DNA from: Rhynchosporium graminicola
Lineage: Eukaryota; Ascomycota; Leotiomycetes; Helotiales; Ploettnerulaceae
Direction: 5' to 3'
Length of the DNA stretch: 64,000 bases
Assembly: GCA_900074885.1 (NCBI GenBank)
Contig: FJUW01000080.1
Coordinates: 180,918 to 244,917, forward strand
Under the pieces are notes generated by a model. The model did no database searches, had not been told where the DNA came from, and saw nothing but the letters and a program-made list of their open reading frames with translations. The position numbers and the translations under genes are program-made. Shown here in pieces: positions 10,430 through 22,427 of the stretch (the stretch's first letter is position 1; each line of letters opens with the position of its first letter).

Positions 10430-13400
10430 AAAAAGCTCGCCCTCGAGCGTTAGTCTATCTCCTTATTACTATTAAGGTAGTCGTAATTATTAATTCTATC
10501 GTAGAAAGCTTTTAGCTAATTAGGTAGTTTAGCAGGAGGTCTAGCTTACGTTAAGTTATTAAGGTAGAATTATTATAGCTTAGCAGGAGCGTATTTAACG
10601 TCTATAGCGTCGTATTATATAAGATCGACGTCTTAATTTAACTAGGAAACTCGGTATAAGAGGCTATTACGATACTTACAGCACGTAAGTATATCTTCGA
10701 TCTCTTATTTATTATTACTAATAATATTAATAAGTAGTAGTAGTAGTAAGGTTTATCCTAGTAAGGGGTCGTTTAGATACTTCCGTAGCTTAGTAGCAGG
10801 GAATACGTTATATACTTTTATACTAGTAGGGAGCTCTAGACGATAAGAGCTTCTGACCTTTTTAATTATATAGAAGAGTCCGTTAGTCGGGAAGTCGAGT
10901 TTTTTACTAAGTTAAGTACTTATAAAGTAGCGCATATCTAGCTAGATAAAGTCGTCTATAGTGAAGTCGACTTCACGGTATAAGCGATTATAGGATTAGG
11001 ATATCTTAGCTTATATATATTAGAGGCTAGATTAAGTAGTAGTCTAAGCGTCGCGTAAGCGATTAGCGTAATCTAGAGCTTACTAAGTATTTAACTTATT
11101 AGTAGGTATAGTAGAGTTAGGTAGGTCTTTCTAATTCTAATTAACACGGGGTATATATCTATAAATAACTTTAAAGAGTAAAAGACCTCTAAGGGATTCA
11201 TAAGGGAGAGTTATCTAGGCGTAGTTTATAATAAGTAAGAATTCCGACTAGTTATCTTAATAGTAAAAGATAAAAGGTCGTAATCTGCGTTAGAGATATT
11301 AGTTATAGATCTCTATTTAGCTATCTGTTTATAAGTAGTCTACTGCAGAAAGCTATCTTTTAGTACTAAGAATTATAATAACTATAGTCTAAAAACAGGA
11401 AACGAATTAAGGCTCTCTATTAGAGGTAATTATTAATAGAGCTCCGAAATAGTAATATATATAATATAAGTAAAGCTTTATAAGGTCGCGCGTATTAGAA
11501 GTCTTTTAGTATAGAATACTAATTACTTATTTACTAAAACAGTCGATAAATACGAGAACGTTATTATAGCTATATTTATCGCGGTTAAAGCTATAGTAGT
11601 CGACTATAATATACTCCTATAGATATAATAGTATAAGCAGAAGTTAAAAAAGGCCTGGTTTCTTATCACGCGGCACTTAAATTCGTCGGTAAGTATAATA
11701 GTTATAGTAGTACTAGTTAATAGTTAAAGCGATTCCGTACTACTAGTATTATAATACTAGTAGTTATAAGGTCTTCTTTAAACTTAGATAAGTAGTCTCT
11801 AATAAGTCGTATACTTCGCGTATAAGTAGCGTGCGAAAGTATAAGACGTTAAGTATAATTAGTCTTCCTTTATAGAGTAGAAGATCTTTTTCTATAATTA
11901 GTTTTCTAGGAGTAGCGGAGAGAGCTTATTTCCGTAGGGCTTAGAGTAATAGCGTAGTGCGATTAGCGTTAAGTACTTACTATACTATAGAAAAGACTAG
12001 CGATAAGTCAGCGACTTCTAAGGTATTAATAAGCTTAAAGTTATCTATAGAGTTAGAGCTATTCCGGAGGTTACTTATAAGTAGTACTAGATCGATTTAG
12101 TCTTCGCGTAGTAGCTACTATAAACGCTAGGTTCTTTTAGTATTATTCTAGTTATCTAATTTATTTATTCTACGAGAGAGAGCGTTAGTAAGTAGATTAT
12201 ACTTCCTAGGTCGATAAGTAATTATAAAGTTATAATCTGCGAGTAGCTTAGCTTATCGAGCTTATCGTGCGTTTAGCTATTTAGAGGTTATAAAGTACTT
12301 AAGAGCTTTATAATTAGTAATAACGCGGATCTAATATAGTACGCCTACGAGCTCAGATCTCTAGTTACTAAAAGATTATATAATTATAAGCATTTCCTTA
12401 TCGTAAATAGCGTAATTAAGCTTAGTAAGTAGTATAATCTTAGAGAAGTAAGCTACTAGGAACTAGTCTTCGTCGTACTATTACGATAGTATACCTACTA
12501 TTACTCTATTACTAGTATCTATTTCGATTATATAAGGTAGATATTACTAATAGTAGTAGAGGAGTAATACCGAAGTAAGAGTATACTTTAAGTGATTAAA
12601 AGTATCTTTATACTCCCTAGCGAACCGAAATAATACGTTATTTTTAGTAAGTTATATAAGAGGTTTTACGATAATTCCGTAGTCCTTAATAAATTATTAG
12701 TAGAAGTTGTAAAAGCCTAAGAATAATTATACGCTCTTAACTATAGTTAAGTAATTCTAAGATTATATAATATTAACTTTCTTAGGGTCTACCTCGATCC
12801 TAGAAGTAGAGATAATAAATCTAAGGTATTTAGTGCAAGTAATATTAAATTTATACTTCTTAAGGTTAGCTTATAATTCAGCGTCTTATAATCGTTATAG
12901 CACCTTATATATATAATTAATACTATAGTAAATCGTTAGAGTAAATCAGAATATTATCTAGATATACTATATAGAAGTTATCTAAGTAGTCGAATAAGAC
13001 GTTATTCATATATCGCTAGTATATCGAAAGGCTATTAGTAAGACCGAAAGGGAGTACATTAAACTTATATAAAAAATAATAAGTCCGGAAGGTCGTATAC
13101 TCTTCAGAGGCTAGATCTATTCGAATTCGGTAGAACGCCTAGCGAATATCTAGTTTAGTAAATATCTTAGCAGTAGAGATTCTAGCTAGCGTTTTATCGA
13201 TTAATAGCAGTAGATATTAATCCTTCCTCGTGAGGTTATTAAGTGCGCGAAAGTCGATACAGAATCTTAGATTTCTATTAGCTTTCTTAATAAAAAGAAT
13301 AGGTATAGCGTATAGTGCTTAAGAAGGTTCGATGAAACCTTTAGCTAAGCTATTAGTAATATACGCCTTAACGACTTTAAGTTCTTTAGCTAATATCTTA

Positions 13401-14033
13401 TATAAAGGGGAGTATTTAAAGTTCTTCTCGGCCCCTTCCTTAAGCTTAATTTAGTGATTATATAAGCGATAAGAAGGGAGAATATCGCTAGCTTCCTTAG
13501 AAAAGACATATACCTACTAGCTATACTCGTGAGAGATCTATAGTTCTGAATCTAATTCGCTTAAGCTAATAGTAAATTACTAGGCGGTTTTATAACGTTC
13601 CGTAAGGTCGATAGTTAAAGATACGATAGTAGTATTATATTACTAAACTACGATTCGGTCGTTAAGAAGCTTATCTATCTCGTGAAAAGTAGTAGAGAAG
13701 ATCTTATCGTTAGAAGACTTCTAGCGTTTATATAAGAGATAGAAGGCTAGGCTGCTAATCGTATAAATCTCTAGCGCAGGAGGCTCTAGAAGAGGTCTAA
13801 GCACACGAGGTGATCTTTATCGCTTCTGAAATATCGTAATAGCTATTTTTATACTTTAAGTAGCTTCTATTAAGTCGCGAGATAGTATTCCGAGCAACTA
13901 TTAGTCTATAGTATGAATTACACGGGCGTAGTCTTATACGTAAGTCTTTAACGTAGAGACTTCTAATTAGAGTTAAAGTAGAGATTCACGCGGGATATAA
14001 GCGATAATATCGCTAAATCGTACGCACTTCGGC
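10430..14033 (-). pseudogene. A1 pol remnant (RT, RNase H, integrase, chromodomain)
   Basis: On the minus strand the frame parallels A2 pol: reverse transcriptase around 13250-12850, RNase H, HHCC integrase, and a C-terminal chromodomain near 10550-10750. The frame is interrupted by many TAA and TAG codons, as expected when CAA, CAG and TGG are hit by RIP. It begins abruptly at N 14034, so protease and most of gag are absent from the assembly. No functional protein is possible. Confidence 0.85.
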
Positions 14034-14034
14034 N
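14034..14034. other. Scaffold join (single N) hiding about 2.2 kb of A1
   Basis: On the minus strand the sequence before the N matches A2 up to about 39998 (early gag). The sequence after it matches A2 from about 42185 (pol). The intervening 2.19 kb of A2 has no counterpart, so the N is a gap of unknown true length. Confidence 0.85.
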
Positions 14035-14239
14035 TCGCGAGTACTCTCTACTATAGAGAGAGGTAGGTTACGGCAAGTATTACGAGTCGCCGAAGAATAG
14101 GAGATAAAGAGAGTCGGAGAACTAGTAGTCGATTTATTAGACTTAGGTTACTTCGGTTTAAGTACTATTCTTCAAGTTTATACTTAGTATAAGCCTTCTC
14201 TGTATAGCGTAGTCTCCTGCGTTTAGTAGCTCTAGGCAT
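14035..14239 (-). pseudogene. A1 gag N-terminal fragment
   Basis: ATG at 14239-14237 opens MPRATKRRRLRYTEKAY on the minus strand, then RIP stops. The equivalent start in A2 (39794) is GTG. The fragment is cut by the N at 14034. Confidence 0.6.
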
Positions 14240-14290
14240 AAAGGTATAATATAAGTAGATATTTACTATCTTCCTAGACGTAAGTAAAAG

Positions 14291-14302
14291 AGTTATAGAT
14301 AA
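14291..14302 (-). other. A1 self-complementary primer-binding site
   Basis: Directly inside the 5' LTR, AGTTATAGAT (14291-14300) is perfectly complementary to ATCTATAACT at 14393-14402 within the LTR. The LTR site lies about 30 nt downstream of the TATATA in element sense, where the transcript would begin. This is the geometry of Tf1-type self-priming, in which no tRNA is needed. Confidence 0.65.
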
Positions 14303-14537
14303 TATAACGCTTACTCTAGAAAGGTCTAAAAACTACCTGAGTAATAAGACCTTATATTACTATGAATATGAAGTAGTAAGAATCGCTTGAGAATCTATAA
14401 CTAAGGAGTGAAGAAGTAGAGAGAGAATAGAAGTATATATATGAAAAGGGGCCCCTAAACTCTACTCGTGTAATCTCGCTTAGCAGTAAGTGTTTCTACT
14501 AATAGGGAGAGACCTCTAAACCTGACCAGTCGTCATA
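14303..14537 (-). repeat. A1 5' LTR (235 bp)
   Basis: The inner end reads TATAACG (RIP-altered). The outer end reads CCAGTCGTCATA (mostly unaltered) and is followed by the ATAAC duplication. Confidence 0.9.
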
Positions 14538-14542
14538 ATAAC

Positions 14543-16375
14543 CCTATATCTTAGTAAGGAAGTTATACTCTAGGTAAATATTATCTCGAAACCCTATATC
14601 TTAGCTTTTCCCTTCGAGAGCCTCGAGTGACCTAAACGGCCCTGCTATCTCCCTTTCGAGCTCACCCCGAAATAAGAATATTACCGCTAACTTAGCTTCG
14701 AGCTAACTATAGATAATATTAACGCTGAAAGCTAAATAATACTACTATAACTAGCTATAATTAATATAATATAATAATAATACCTAGTACTCTAGTAGTA
14801 AAGAATCTAATAATATTAATTCTTCTTTCTAAGAGTTAATAGATAATATACTTATATAATCGCTTAAGATATACTCTAATTACTAAACCTTAGAATCTAA
14901 TACGATAGATTCAGTATATCCTTATATTATTTTATAGCCCTTATATATAAATCTCTATGAAGAACTAAAGGGATTAACTCGAAAGTTCTTTAAATTCTAA
15001 ATTTTCGAGAACTCGAATATCGAGGAGCTTACTTACCTTATCTTAGCTCGAGCAGTCTTGAAGCTAACCCTATCTTACCCCGTAACTTCTATATAGCTTT
15101 CCCCGAGCTAATCTAGTATTATATTAATAGCTAAGATAAACTTTATATATTAACTTTCTAGCTAGAAGATATTATAACCCTTAAGATATAATAGATACGA
15201 TATATTAAAGGAATTACTAATTATATAGTCTTATATATTAAAGTATCTAGAGTCTATATTAAGTTTCTAAATATTAAATTCCTAAGCTTTTATACTAGTT
15301 AAATATTCGATAGGAATAGTATCTATATCTAATACTAATTATTATAAGCTGAAAAATATTAAAGAAAGTATAACTTCTTAAGAACTATCTGCTCTATTAA
15401 CGCTAAAGAAGCTATTGAATATAGCCTAAAATCTCTTATAACCGGTATAATTAACTTAAGCCTAGATAAAGAAGCTAATATAACTACTATTCTAAGCTAA
15501 TACGATTATAAAGGAGAAAGGAAAAACACTAGAGATAAAGATACTTATTCCTCTATAAGCTTTTAAGGTTTCTATCTTTAATTAAAGCTATATAATATAT
15601 AATTAAACTTAGCTTAGAGAAATAATAGAGTAGCTAAAGGAGAGAATTCAGTAGAAACTAAACTCTAGGATATATATTAAAGCTACTTAAGAGAAAGTTA
15701 AAGAGAGTAAGATAAGTAAGATATCTAGAATATCTAAAATAAAGATACTCCGATTTAAGAGAGCTAAGGACTTCTATAGTAATAGAGATATACTAGTAGT
15801 ATAATAGCTAGACTATCTAGACTATAACTTTAAGGTAGAGGGTCTAATACTACTAGCTCTAATTTAAGTTAGAGCTATTACTATATTACTTAATAGAGAT
15901 ACTTTAAGGCGTTTTCGATCAGATACTAAGATAAAAGAGATTATATAGAATAGAATATATATAAGCGAAGAAGAGAAGTAAGAAGTTATTAAGTAGCTTA
16001 AAACTCAGTATCTAGATAATAAACTGCCCTTAGAAGAAGTAGATATTATAGCTAAGGTATTAGATCTTATTTAAAGAGAATACGAAAATCTTATCTCTTA
16101 CTACTACTGTATTACTATACTCCTTAAACGTATAGGAGTTATTAATATTAAAAGGGGTCTAGAAGAACTTTTATTACTTAAGAAGACCTCTAATAAGTAT
16201 ATCCTTACTTCTCTTACCTAGGCTTTTATCTATAGAATTAAAGATAATAAGCTAAGAGTTTATACTTTAAATAATAATATTCTACGTGTTCTATACTTAT
16301 AGAGAATATATAAGGTGCTTTATCTATCTTAATAGTTAATTAAAGCGCAGGAGAAAGTAGAAGAAGAAGTAAAGA
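14543..16375 (+). pseudogene. Element E, gag-like region, first segment
   Basis: A long plus-strand frame (codons starting at positions equal to 1 mod 3) can be followed from about 14850 to the B1 insertion, interrupted only by TAA/TAG. Readable stretches include NLYEELKGLTRKFFKF and LRFKRAKDFYSNRDILV, then a charged, helix-rich region. The frame continues without a shift after B1 at 26729 if B1 and one AAGA copy are removed. It resembles a retroelement Gag more than a host gene, but I do not recognise the family. The first 300 bases (14543-14850) contain repeated CCTATATCTTAG motifs and no frame. Confidence 0.55.
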
Positions 16376-16643
16376 TATGACGACAGCTCACCTGAATATC
16401 ATATGAGAAGAAGGATAGATAATAGGGCCCAAGTTCATAGGTATCCCGGTAGAACTAGTATCCGACCTAGTATAGTATCGGACTAGTACTAGCGTATATA
16501 TATAAGGTGCTTTATACTTTATCTCTCTTCTTCTTCCTTCCTTATCTTTTTATTTCCTTTGTAGTAGACTATATAAGATCGCTCTTAGCTTCCCTACTTA
16601 TTTATTCTTACTTATATACTGCCTTAAGTCTTATATCGTTATA
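16376..16643 (+). repeat. B1 5' LTR (268 bp)
   Basis: Contains TATATATAAGGTGC (TATA box) at about 16495-16508 and the putative transcript start at ATCTTTTTATTT (16544). It ends TCGTTATA. Confidence 0.9.
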
Positions 16644-16645
16644 TT

Positions 16646-16657
16646 AAATAAAAAGAT
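16646..16657 (+). other. B1 self-complementary primer-binding site
   Basis: AAATAAAAAGAT, two bases inside the 5' LTR, is the perfect 12-nt reverse complement of ATCTTTTTATTT at 16544-16555 in the same LTR, about 40 nt after the TATA box. This suggests Tf1-like self-priming. Confidence 0.65.
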
Positions 16658-16749
16658 TAAGATAGCCGGAGATAGCTTACTATAATATCTTACTACTAAG
16701 TTAGTTATTCGATAACTACTCGTATATAGCTAAGATACTAGAGATCTCT

Positions 16750-18390
16750 CGGATAACTATAAATCAGGGTTTAATTTAGCTTATCGTAAATAGTATAATA
16801 GAGGAGGTTTTCGCTAACGCTCCTTTAATAACCCCTTTAGTATAAAGGAATTATAGATAGATTTTAAAGAAGGTATAATAAATACCCCGGAACTTTAACC
16901 TCTACGTATCGCCGCCGAAATAGCCCTGATATACCCCTTTTTAAGCTACTATTATAGCTCTTAACTAATAAACTAGAGACCCCTCTAGTTCTAGGGGAAC
17001 TTAATGCGATCCCTCTTACTCTATCTCTAAACCTAATTTATTATACCTTTCCTTACCCTAAATATCTTCTACCCTAGAGAATATTAATATCTTATTAAGG
17101 AAGTACCGACTAAGAGAGAAAGGAAAATAAAAGCGAAATTCACTAGGAGTATAATCGCTAAGTACTCCTACTACTATAGGTAACTCGAACCTGATCTATT
17201 CCCTCTTATAATAATTAGTAGACTAGAAGGAAAAGAATAACTCTCTAGAAGATACTATAGATAGACTAATCTCTATATAAGATAAGTTCCTTATAGGAGT
17301 CCCTTACTTATCTTCGACTCTCCTACTAGAACTAATACTATAATCTCCGCGTATAGTAGAGTTTAATAACCTAATAAACTCTATTCCGATACGTAGTACT
17401 AAGAGAGAGGATACTATTCCTAATAAACTATCTCCCTCTCCCGGCGCTAAATCAATAGAGTTACGCCCTAAGAAATCTTATCTTACTAAGAAGATCTTAC
17501 CCCTAGATAATAGATCGGACCTTACCTTCCTCTAATAGAGAGTATCGATACGAGACTAGCTAGCTATAAACACTAACTACTACCCTACGGACTTCTCCCG
17601 GCGCGTTCTCGTTTAGAAGCTAGTTACTAGATTAGCTAAAGAGTATCTTACGCTTTAGTACTTTACTAACGAGTTTAAAACTAGCGATAAAATAATCTCC
17701 TTATTAGAAGAGAACTTTCTTACTAGTTTAGAGGAAGATAACTATTATAACGCTTTCTACTGCTTAGAAATATAATAACTCGGCTTTATACGCGAGACTT
17801 TTACTAAGTTTCGTAGTTAATTTTAAAGCGCTACTATCTAAGGTAAGGTTAAAAAGAAAGAGTAGTTCTTCTATATATAAGATAAGATTATACTATCCTT
17901 ACGCGCTTTAACTCTTATTATTAAACTGATATAGAATAAGGATTACGCTTCTATAGTTAGATCCTTACTTTCTTTTAATACTAAGTATCGCTATAACTTA
18001 GAATATACTTATCCCGAGAAAGCTATTACCTAAGTATAGTACCGTAAGCCTACTATTACTACTATAACTACTACTAGTTCTACCTCTTACTAGTCCTTAA
18101 GCTTAGCTCCTTAATAAACTACTCCTATACTATACGTACGTACTTCTACCCTAGTATAGTCTAGTACTCCCTCCGCGCTAAAACGCCTTACTACCTCGAC
18201 CGGAGAACCCCTTAGGTATTATAGTTATAGATAGCTTAATTATATTAAGCTAAATTACCTTAACCCGCTTAAGGTTTAATTAATCGATAAATTTCCAGAA
18301 GAGGATTAAGTAACTAAGGAAGTAGTAGAAAATATACTCTCTGAATCTGGACTAATACTAGAAGGAAACGATAAGGCTTAAATAAAAACT
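16750..18390 (+). pseudogene. B1 gag
   Basis: Plus-strand frame with RIP stops. It carries a long capsid-like helical region (for example LAKEYLTL and EENFLTSLEEDNYYNAFY around 17630-17760). At 18215-18258 there is a zinc-knuckle ghost: Y-x2-Y-x4-Y-x4-Y. Each Tyr codon there is what RIP produces from Cys (TGT/TGC to TAT/TAC) or His (CAT/CAC to TAT/TAC), so the ancestor fits C-x2-C-x4-H-x4-C. The exact start is unclear. Confidence 0.7.
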
Positions 18391-18469
18391 CTTTCCTAAG
18401 TTTACATAAGTATAATCTCTTTAATCTAGACCTTAACTCCCTAATAGGAGGTAAGTAATTTATATACCT

Positions 18470-21400
18470 GACTATAGTTAGTATAAACGAGCTAGGAGTC
18501 TCTATAAATAGCCTAATTAATACTAGAGCGAATAGTTATCTGTTTATTAATTATACTCTTACTAGATAACTATTAGGGGCCCTTAGTATTAAAATCGAGC
18601 TACTACTTTATTCTATTCTAATACGTAGTTTCTAATAGTCTATTAGAACTTATATTACTTATTTCATATGTTTATACCTTTCTATTAATAGTAGGCGTAT
18701 TTATAACTGCCCTTTTATTCTCCTCGATTTAGGATAATAAGATATAATTATTAGTATTAAATAGATATAATAATTTCAGATTAAGCTAGATACGCTTTAC
18801 TATAAGCTACTATAGTCGGAACGCTATCTAGCTACTCTCTAATACGATAAGGAGATAATTATAATTCTACTATCTCGTAAACTTAGTATTAATCGATCTT
18901 ACTAAATCGACGCTAACGCGCGGGATTTAGCTATAAACTAGCTAGACTAATACTAATTATACTAAATAGTAGCGATATAGTATATTAACGTATTATCCTT
19001 ACCTTTTAACTTATTTCCGCTTATTACTAAGGAATCCGAACCCCTTTCCGCTCCGAATTCATCGAGAAAGGTACTTACGCCGAAACCTTATTATAAGTAC
19101 TCCTCTTAACCTCTAAGGATCTAGAAACCGGTTCCGATTTACTAAATTAGTATTATAGCTTTTTACTTTAATATAAAATATAAAAGTTCCGAATTATTCT
19201 TTACTAGTATCTATAAGATAGATCGCTTCTTATAAGATTATCTAAATAATAACTCTCCTAAGGATCCTGATACCGAACGACTTATAGCTAAAAAGCTACC
19301 GGAATAATATTATACTCTTAAGGAAGCTTTTTCTAAGCGGGATTCTAATATTCTTCTGCTATATCGCTTATATAATTATAAAATTATTCTAGAAGAACTA
19401 TTATCTAATATATATTCGCCTTTATATTAGTAATCTATAGACGAATTATAAGTAACTAAGGAGTATCTTATAGAGAACTTAGATAAGGGATTTATCGAAT
19501 CTAGCTAAAGTCCCTTTATATTACCTATATTATTTATTAAGAAAGCTAATAAAAGATTACGCTTCTATATCGATTATCGTAAGCTTAATACGATCACTCG
19601 AAAGGATTCCTACCTAATACTTAGGATCGATAAGCTCTTAACTTGTATATCTAAAGTAGTAATCTTTACTAAATTAGATATCGGAGTAGTATTTAACTAT
19701 ATCTATATAGACTCCGAATCCGAGGAGTATACTACTTTCCGAACCCGCTTCGGATCTTATAAATATAAAGTATTACCTTTCGGGCTCTATAATAGACTTA
19801 GTACGTACTAGCGATATATAAATAATATATTACTAAATTACTTAGATAATTTCTATATAGCTTACTTAGATAATATCCTTATATACTCGGAAACGCTCTA
19901 GGAATATAAAGAATACGTTAAATTAGTATTATAACACTTAATAGATACCGGACTTTAAGTAGATATTAAGAAAAGCGAATTCTATATTACTCGGACTAAA
20001 TACTTTAGATATATTATTACTACTAACGGAATTGAGCTAGATCCTAAAAAGTAGTATTATTAGTAAACTAGAAGTACCCCGAAACGGTAATAGCTATAAA
20101 ATCCTTCTTAGGATTCTATAGGTTCTATTATTAATTTATTCGGAATTTCGGCCTTATCGCTAAACCTCTCTTAGTGCTTACTCGGCCTATAGTACTATAG
20201 AATTTCACTGACGATTATAAGAAGTCTTTCGACGATTTATATTAATAGCTATTATTAGTATAGAAACTATACTATTTCGACTCTGAATTATAGACTAAAC
20301 TAGAAACTAATACTTCTAATAGTATAATAGCTAGAGTTATCTTCTAATTATATAAAGATAACTAGTAGTATCTAATTAGATTTTACTCTTATATTCTTAA
20401 TAGATATAAACTAAACTAAGAGATCTACGATAAGGAGCTATATATTATTATTAAGTCTTTCCGGAAATAGAGACCGGAACTTATATCTCTATAATACTAT
20501 ACCGGCGTATATACGGACTATCGATCCTTAGAATACTTTATAACTACTAAGGTCCTAACTAGTAAGTAAGCTAAATAGATAGAATTCCTTTCTGAATTCA
20601 ACTTTTAAATTATATATACGCTTAATAAAAATAACGCTAAAGCTAATATCCTTAGCTATAGGGAATAAGATCTAAGGATATAGGAATAATAGAAATAGGA
20701 TAATAGATCTCGGGTTTTATTACCTCTAGACTACTTAGACCTTAGGATTAACGCGGAACTAGCTAAGTATTATATCGATTAAATTAGTTATATATACTTA
20801 ATATCGCTAGGGACTAATACGCTATCGGAACCTATATATAATTCCTTTGATTTAATTAAGAAACTATACTAATTTAACTAAGAATCGTTCTCTAATAAAT
20901 AGAATATATTAGGAGATAGCTATACTATTAATAATAGTTTATTACTTTATAATAATTATCTATACGTATAACGCTATACCCTGCTATATACTTATTTAAT
21001 TAGCGAAGTCTACGATTAAGTTTCCTCTACTTATCTAAATACTTATAAGACCGCTGAAATAATTTCTACTTATTACTACTAAAAAGGACTCGTATTAGAT
21101 ATAAAATAGTATACTCGTAATTACTATCTCTATTAGTACTCTTATCCGAAGTAAACGAAATAGTAAGGATTCCTATACTTATTACCGGTACTTAGCTACC
21201 TTATATAGTACTTAGCTATAGATTTTAAGGACTTCCTGCTTAATAACTAAGGATTTAATAGGATATTAGTATTTATTAACTACTTAGGGAAGGACTCTAT
21301 ATTAATACTATATTATTATAATATTAATACCCGCGGGATAGTGACGTTATTTATCTAATAAATATATTATTTCGGATATACCCTTAAGTTAATTATATCT

Positions 21401-22427
21401 GACTAAAGAGCTTAGTTAGTCTTATATTTCTAGTAAGAGTTTTACTATATAATTAGAGTTAAGGTTAAGCTCTCTACCTCTTTCTACTAGTAAACTAATA
21501 GATAAATAGAGATTATAAATCAGTATATTAACTAACGCTTTAGACTTTTTATTAATTACTACTAGAGTAACTAGGGCGAACTACTACTAATAATAGACTA
21601 CGCTTAAGTAACCCTACTTTACGACTCTATCGGTATAGCGCTATATACCCTTAAATATAGTATACTACTATAGAATAGCTAGGACTAGAAGTAACTTACC
21701 GGATTAATACTATAAGAGAAGCTTAATTATACTAATATTAAATCCTTAGCTAAATATACTAAATCTGCTATCGAGGTTATAAAAGCTAATATACTAGCTA
21801 CTTAGTATAAGATAAGCGCTATAACCGACCCGAAACGGCATAGTATCGACTAGGAAGTTAGAGATAAGGTATTTCTCTCTATAAGGAACCTTAAGAATTA
21901 CTAGCTAAATAAGAAGCTATCTAGTCTCTAGGTAGGACTATACTAGGTCTTAGTTAAGATCAGATACTCTTATAAGCTAGATTTACCCCCGGGATCTTCT
22001 ATTTATAATATATTCGCCCTCGAATTGCTCTTTAAGGACTTAGATAACTTATTACTAAGCTAGGAGTTATTAAACTTACCTCCGGAGGTTATTATTACTT
22101 AAGAAAAGTAAGAGTTATAAGATATACTTATTATATAGCTCTTAAGAGGTAATCTGAAGTATTAGGTTAATTAGCTAAGCTATAACCCGGACTTAACTTA
22201 GTATAATACTTCCGATCTAATAGGTACTCCGTATAAGCTTAGAGACTTCTACGCTACTAACTTAAGTAAACTTAGACCTCCGCGTAGACTAGATTAGTAG
22301 ATTAAGGCTTAGGAAGACGGAATAGATAACTATAGTTACTTAGAGGATAATAAGCTATTATAGTTACTAGTATTAGAATTTATTACTAAGGATAATCTCC
22401 CGATTATACTTTATAATAATACTATAT
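18470..22427 (+). pseudogene. B1 pol (protease, RT, RNase H, integrase, chromodomain)
   Basis: RT at about 19430-20060, with ILFVKKANKRLRFYIDYRKL, FTKLDI, RFGSYKYKVLPFGL and an active-site box reading YLDN (YLDD with G-to-A RIP) near 19868. RNase H is around 20200-20700. The integrase core runs about 21190-21560 (AIDFKDF, ISDQRAQ), with a C-terminal chromodomain near 22110-22330 (GNLKY..N.LSYNPDL). Gag-pol order with RT before integrase marks Ty3/gypsy; the chromodomain marks a chromovirus. Stops are TAA/TAG. The part from 21428 on recurs after the N at 24000. Confidence 0.85.

Larger units (their letters stand above)
10179..14537 (-). mobile_element. Ty3/gypsy chromovirus A1, RIP-mutated, interior incomplete
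   Basis: LTRs of 235 bp at both ends with inverted termini (TGTGACG...CGTCACA, partly RIP-altered) and a perfect 5-bp target duplication, ATAAC (10174-10178 and 14538-14542). The minus orientation is shown by the polypurine tract next to the left LTR (complement of CCCTCCCCTCTG at about 10416-10427) and by the primer site next to the right LTR. The interior parallels element A2 but jumps at N 14034 from early gag into pol. Against A2 (6549 bp after correcting its own duplication) about 2.2 kb is missing. Confidence 0.92.
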
